Shown here in pieces: positions 59,131-64,000 of a stretch of 64,000 nucleotides of DNA. Position 1 is the stretch's first letter, and each line of letters starts with the position of its first letter. The DNA is from Mesotaenium endlicherianum (taxonomy: Eukaryota; Streptophyta; Zygnematophyceae; Zygnematales; Mesotaeniaceae), in contig WELA01006130.1 of the NCBI GenBank assembly GCA_009602735.1, positions 743,921 to 807,920 on the forward strand, in the 5' to 3' direction. A program made the translations under genes and the position numbers. Below the pieces are notes generated by a model, which was not told the DNA's origin, made no database searches, and was given only the letters and a program-made list of their open reading frames with translations.

Positions 59131-60204
59131 ATGGCAGCGGCATTATGTCAATGGAGGGAAGTGCGACCTAGAGGAACTGCCGCTTCCGCTTTTTGCCCAG
59201 CCTTTAATCCTCTACACGAAATGCTTGCTCGTGGCGGAAAGTTCTTCAATGTGGCCCTTTTGCAAACTTCTACATTGACTGATCATGCTCTTGTGCGTCC
59301 AGGAGATATCAGGTCGTCTTCGATGGTTCCAGCAACAAATGGACGGAACAGAGGGCGCTGTAGAAAATCTACAGGCTCAAGTAGGTGCAGGGGTGTACGC
59401 CAAAGGCACTGGGGAAAATGGGTTGCTGAGATTCGTTGTCCTGGCAAAAAAGCTCGACTCTGGCTGGGTACATTTGACACAGCAGAGGAAGCCATCTGTG
59501 CATATGAGGAGGCTGCTCGTCGACTCGGCGTTGAAATTATATTAAAGAAAGGAGGGGATACTTACAAGAGGTCTTCATGTAAGAAGCAGTTTCTGTCTTC
59601 AGAGCATGCGATTACACAGGGCATAGAAGGAACCACCCCTCCTGAAACGAAGAACGGAGACGTCGTAATGGAACATTTCACGCTTGATACAGCCAGTTCT
59701 CGCAGCTATGGGGTACAGGCTTCAGATGGGCCAAAGCAGCACATCAAGGTACAGAAATGGGAAGACTTGATTGCTCCTCATGTTGCTGGAGCACCTCTGC
59801 GCGAAGTATCTTCTGCAGCTGGACGCCTTGTGTCGAAAGGCCACCGTACAGAAGAGCTGGATGCAGCAAACCACAGCACTGCAGGTCATATCTGCGGAGT
59901 AGCGGAAGATTGTTTTGCAGGTAGTGGCAACTCATGTCCCTCTAGTAGAAGATATAAATCTGCATGCGACTTGACCTTCTTTCAATCAAAAGAGAACTCC
60001 CCAGCCAACTTTGATATGGACATGAGCTCTTTAAATGATAACTTTGTTGCTAAGCCGGAAATGGTGCAAGAAGCGAACCAGCAGCTATGCAGCAGTGAAT
60101 CTCTATGGCTTGCTTTTGCAACAGCTAGCTTGCATGCTGGTATCAGCGGTACAACACACTGTTCTCTACGTGCCTCTTTGCTCACAGATAGGTTCCTACT
60201 GTGA
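59131..60204 (+). CDS. AP2/ERF-domain transcription factor, DREB-like
   Basis: The 357-residue frame has one AP2/ERF DNA-binding domain at about residues 85-143 ([17 protein letters not shown], then [21 protein letters not shown]). Basic residues (NRGRCRK) precede it and may help nuclear entry. The domain has the valine after WGKW that marks the DREB group, and GTFDTAEEA forms the usual helix start. At the second DREB/ERF signature site the usual Glu or Asp (REP/RDP) is Cys (RCP), which is odd. The C-terminal 200 residues show no motif I know. I chose 59131 because the frame farther upstream lacks an ATG; the ATG at 59323 (residue 65), closer to the domain, is an alternative. The ORF is uninterrupted, typical of ERF/DREB genes. 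Targets are unknown; DREB relatives bind DRE/CRT elements in stress genes. Confidence 0.85.
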   Translation: MAAALCQWREVRPRGTAASAFCPAFNPLHEMLARGGKFFNVALLQTSTLTDHALVRPGDIRSSSMVPATNGRNRGRCRKSTGSSRCRGVRQRHWGKWVAEIRCPGKKARLWLGTFDTAEEAICAYEEAARRLGVEIILKKGGDTYKRSSCKKQFLSSEHAITQGIEGTTPPETKNGDVVMEHFTLDTASSRSYGVQASDGPKQHIKVQKWEDLIAPHVAGAPLREVSSAAGRLVSKGHRTEELDAANHSTAGHICGVAEDCFAGSGNSCPSSRRYKSACDLTFFQSKENSPANFDMDMSSLNDNFVAKPEMVQEANQQLCSSESLWLAFATASLHAGISGTTHCSLRASLLTDRFLL

Positions 60205-60994
60205 CCGCAGGTTTTGTTGGAGCTGGTTTTTGAGTATTATCGATGCTTGTATGCTGGCTGCATAGTAGAAGCAGTGTTTTTCGATTAGCACTCCCAAGAG
60301 TAGGTGGCATTTGTTAGCAGTGCAATCACTCCATATGCAACCTGCTCTTGTTAGTGCGGTATTTGCCTTTTGATGGCTTTGACCTCAACTGGCACTTGTA
60401 GACCAATATGTATATATAGCTCCTAGATAAATTCACTTGATTCTTTGATTCATTATGTGGTAGTAGAAGTCTGTAGTGGTTGCGCCTGGTAGTACACATT
60501 GTACAAATGCACCATTGTGCAGAATGGCAATACCTGATTATCCAACTAGATGTGTTCGCTCACCATTTAAACTGTGAGTCCTGAAGTAGTTGTGCTCCAC
60601 AATTGAATAAGTGGCATGGACGATTGGAACTGCATGTGGTTGGGTTGACTCCTTGTTGCTTGAATAGGCAACATAAGAGATGTGTCTGTGGAAATGCTCT
60701 AACATGAAGGGCCTTAGAAGTCCTGAAGGTCCCAAAAAGGTTCAGTGAAGGCAATACAATGCAAGTGGCTTTTTCAACAAATCAGTATAGAGGAGAAAGC
60801 ATGGGGTGTGACATGTCCCATTTGCAGCCAATCCTCACTGCACTTGGACGTAACAAGCCAAAACAAATCTTGAAGGCGTACGCCGAGAAGGTCCCAAAAA
60901 AATTCATGTACAGCCGGAGGTGGCAGAGGAGGTGGAAACCAGTGACCAGATGAACTGAAAGAGACCCATCACAACGGGAGCGTCTGAACAAGCA
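60205..60994. other. Spacer between converging AP2/ERF and AP4M genes
   Basis: No gene is recognised. It must hold the 3' untranslated ends of both genes. An AT-rich stretch (TATGTATATATAGC near 60407) may be near the AP2/ERF polyadenylation region. Confidence 0.5.
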
Positions 60995-62543
60995 CTACAT
61001 CCTGATGACATAGGAATTGGCATGTGTCACATATCTAACCCATCGGTACGGATTGTACGTCTTGGACTTCTTCATTATTTGCAAGTAGCGAACCTGCACA
61101 ATAAAAGCGACAAATATCACATCAAAAGCCGTTGTATTGCCAAATATGCTGCACTACACTAAGACTGCTGGAAGGACAAGCCCAACCATGTGACCAAGTA
61201 CAGCTCAAGTGACAACAAAACCCAGCAATTGCATACTCCAAAGTGTGACAAGAATTCACACGGTGAAGGTCATCAATTCAGCCTGTGCATGGCGTAGCAA
61301 CCACGTGAAAGAGGCGCAGTGTGGGTGGATGGAGGGACCTGCAGGCGTGACGCATTGTACATGGGCATTGAAAATGACATGCTGATGGGCCCAATCTCCT
61401 TCTTCAAGTTGGCTGCAAGGAGAATGTCCGCAAAAGTGAATGATACATGATGCAAGCGCGTGGCAGTAGACCCGGCACAAGGAGGAGGGTGACTCACCTA
61501 TATGTTCTTGGGAGAGCGTGAGCTTTACCCGCAATACCAGATCTGACCCGCCGGGTATCTGCTCCTCACCTCCATCCCACCCAAGAAGGAACACAAAAGT
61601 CAAGGCGGTGCTGCCACAGCCTAACACAAGCGGTGAAAAGGGTGAACGAGGGCAGGGCTACCTTCTTGATGGACCACTCCAGCATCTTGGCGGACTCCCG
61701 AAAGTCGGTGGCCTGCCCCACAGCACCCTGCTCCATCTCACAGCTCACCCTGGTGGGTGCAGACGGTCGGACAACGGGAAGACTTCATTAGCATCCTCTG
61801 CCCGTGGCACTGAGCAGCTCCGCTGCAACGCGAGTGCATCTTTCCACCTCCTCACAGCTGCCGCTCTCACCTCATTGTCGACTTTGGCACGGGAATCCGA
61901 CATACTACTGTGTTGGCGGTGATGGTGCTCAAATAGTCGGCCCTCAATCGAATGACCACCTCCGCCTATGCTCCCCCATACATGACACACATTCATTAGG
62001 AGAGTGGATTAGTGTGGGCCGAGGAGGAATAGACGGACAACTTCGCCAATTCGCATACGGACCTTAAAAGGGCCCGAATCCTCTGCAACAGGATACAATC
62101 TGATTGGGGGCTTGAACTCCTGAGTCATACGATAGTTCATGACCGAAAACTCGCCATCTGGAGGGACCTGCGAATGCAACCCCACCCCAGGAGAAAAAGA
62201 TGAAGAAGGCTAAGCTTATTCACGCCCATCGAAGTCCAGTTGGAGTTGGTCAGGATGAGATTTTGAGGGGAAGGGGATGGAGAGCTCACACAGACATACC
62301 AGCGTAAGGGTACGGTCAAGATCAAAGTCCTCAAGTCGAACACTTTCGTGGAAATTACAGTCGTCCAGCAAAACCGATGATGAAGCAGAGGCACCGTAGT
62401 CGCCCCCAAAGCTGGTGCTGCCACCGCCAGCCTGCCCTATGGCAAGGTCCTCATTCAGGGCAAGCCTGATCTCTGGATTTGAGGTCAAATAGCTTTTCAT
62501 TTGTATCGTGCCGTCGATTTCAGATGTCAGGATGTAGCCCTGC

Positions 62544-62589
<46 letters not shown>

Positions 62590-64000
62590 NNNNNNNNNNN
62601 NNNNNNNNNNNNNNNNNNNNNNNNNNNNNNNNNNNNNNNNNNNNNNNNNNNNNNNNNNNNNNNNNNNNNNNNNNNNNNNNNNNNNNNNNNNNNNNNNNNN
62701 NNNNNNNNNNNNNNNNNNNNNNNNNNNNNNNNNNNNNNNNNNNNNNNNNNNNNNNNNNNNNNNNNNNNNNNNNNNNNNNNNNNNNNNNNNNNNNNNNNNN
62801 NNNNNNNNNNNNNNNNNNNNNNNNNNNNNNNNNNNNNNNNNNNNNNNNNNNNNNNNNNNNNNNNNNNNNNNNNNNNNNNNNNNNNNNNNNNNNNNNNNNA
62901 AGGGGGGGGGGGAGAGACACATCGGTCAGAGAGCAAGCGAGAGAGAGCAGTTGCAGGGCCTAGGCTTCCAGGTGGGCAGGTGAGCGGACTGGATTGGGGT
63001 GTACACTGGAGTTGAAGGTGACACTGATGCGCTCGATGATGTCCACAAACACCTCCTCTCGCTTGCGCCCAGGGGGGTCATTGGCCACCACAGACTTCGT
63101 TACAGCTGTCCCTGGCACCCTCTTTGCTCCTGCCTGAAGATCACCTCCCTTCCCCCTCCGCAATATCATGCCCTTGATCCCTGGGTGACCAGCCAGCCAC
63201 ATTAAGAAAGAGCAGAGAGAGGAGGGAAAGAGAGGCAGAGGGAGGCGGGAACCAACCATGAAGAGAGAGGCTGCAGTGTAGGTGGGGATGATGCGCGCGC
63301 TGTCCACGGGCACCGGCTCATTGAACACAAACGACTTGAGGGCCTCCGTGGACGTACTCTGCGGATACCCAAAGTCCTGCAGTCCCCCTCCCCCCCTGCC
63401 CCACACCAGGTTAGTTCGCCCAGACAAGCAGGAAGCTCAAGGCTCCCACGTACTATTCATACTAATACTAGGGCGGGTGAAAGGGTACACTTACAACCAT
63501 CTCGTCCAAAAGCTCATAGACAAGTACAAAGTTCTTGCGCATGGAGTCTTCATTGAGAACACCGAGGTAGTCCTTGCAAACACGAGCAATCCGATTTAGT
63601 AGCTCCAGCACAAGTGACGGCGAGACATTGACCCTGGTGGTGGCCACGAAGAGCAGGCCTGAGCCCTTGGTGTAGAAGTAATTCACCCCATCCACATTCT
63701 GCAGACAGCCACTCACAATTGCCACGTCAATGATGCGTGGCTTAAAAATTTTCCACGTCAATGATGTGGGGCTTAAAAATACCTTACTAAATCCTTGTGC
63801 CGTAGTGGAAAACTTTAGCATCAAATAACGCCATAACCTATCAGCCCTTGTAACAGAAAAACCACGACAAGTCTAGAGACAACTCACAAACACCGGCGGG
63901 GCTTCTTCACCCTCCTCGCCTTTCCAAAATTTAAAATTTCTGAAAAATATCTCAGCACTTGTCTTTGGAATGTCTCCACGGTCTGTTCATCACCTCAGGA
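60995..64000 (-). CDS. AP4M: AP-4 adaptor complex subunit mu (5' end beyond window)
   Basis: Eleven exons read on the minus strand: 63982-63888, 63698-63495, 63376-63257, 63133-63005, 62539-62300, 62167-62063, 61965-61871, 61749-61662, 61558-61498, 61412-61339 and 61093-60995 (TAG stop). All introns are GT-AG and all phases agree, giving about 435 residues. Plant AP4M is near 450, so only about the first 20 residues lie outside. The N-terminal longin-like part (RNFKFWKGEEGEEAPPVF, NVDGVNYFYTK) is followed from about VPGTAVTKSVVANDP by the mu homology domain, ending in the conserved YNPYRWVRYVT and SYVIRM. AP-4 mu recognises tyrosine-based sorting signals on cargo at the trans-Golgi network and works with the epsilon, beta and sigma subunits in vesicle sorting, including vacuolar sorting in plants. 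One intron contains the assembly gap. One donor (GTACAC at 63004) is weaker than the others. Confidence 0.94.
62547..62589. repeat. GA/CT microsatellite in an AP4M intron
   Basis: About 21 GA units on the plus strand run straight into the N gap. On the AP4M strand they are CT units ending about seven bases before the acceptor at 62539, so they form its pyrimidine tract. Confidence 0.9.
62590..62899. other. Assembly gap (310 N)
   Basis: A run of N between the GA repeat and a run of 11 G (62902-62912). The flanking simple sequence probably caused the gap. It lies wholly in an AP4M intron. Confidence 0.95.
63722..63781. repeat. 31-base tandem duplication in an AP4M intron
   Basis: CCACGTCAATGATG...CTTAAAAAT occurs at 63722-63750 and again at 63753-63781 with few differences. 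It sits just upstream of the acceptor at 63698 on the gene strand. Confidence 0.85.

Noticed and set aside
61256-61627. A 123-residue minus-strand frame taken as a separate gene
   Set aside because: It consists of two AP4M exons and the intron between them in mixed frames.

Overview
The window looks like a plant-lineage (streptophyte) nuclear scaffold. Two host genes at the right end support this. One is a DREB-like AP2/ERF transcription factor gene (59131-60204, +). The other is an intron-rich gene for the mu subunit of the AP-4 adaptor complex (60995-64000, -), whose protein closely follows the land-plant form. I cannot tell a charophyte alga from a bryophyte, lycophyte or fern.

About 56 kb on the left is a nest of LTR retrotransposons, which I sort into five families. 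Family A (1-2073 and 48346-56325, both -) has gag and a retropepsin-like protease but no reverse transcriptase that I can see. Family C (2279-8419, -) is a young, whole-looking Ty3/Gypsy chromovirus. Family B is a Ty3/Gypsy chromovirus with an extra gene between pol and the 3' LTR. It has five copies: B1 (2074-12309, +, truncated), B2 (13261-22055, -), B3 (24605-33394, +), B4 (33583-37034, -, truncated) and B5 (38250-47245, +, old). Family E (about 12560-33582, +) is an older Ty3/Gypsy element cut into three pieces by B2 and B3. Family D (37035-38249 and 47246 to about 47900, -) is a gag-protease fragment split by B5.

Five-base target-site duplications support four insertions: C into B1 (AAGAT), B2 into E (CCATC), B3 into E (AGTGA) and B5 into D (GGTAG). 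This gives a relative order: E, D and B1 are older than the elements inside them.

The least expected material is in family B. Its accessory gene encodes a protein with a long charged coiled coil, a core I do not recognise, an acidic stretch and an Arg-Ser-rich end. Just upstream lie a second copy of the polypurine-tract motif and a conserved intron-like unit (donor, TACTAAC branch-point motif, acceptor), and the acceptor sits next to the accessory ATG. B2 and B3 form inverted, nearly identical arms, yet their LTRs carry two sequence types in exchanged positions. Family A carries two sets of GC-rich tandem repeats.

From 56326 to 59065 there is a degraded gag-like remnant and then mostly unassigned sequence, including a candidate promoter. 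The AP2/ERF gene and AP4M converge on a spacer of about 0.8 kb. An AP4M intron holds a GA/CT microsatellite next to a 310-base assembly gap.
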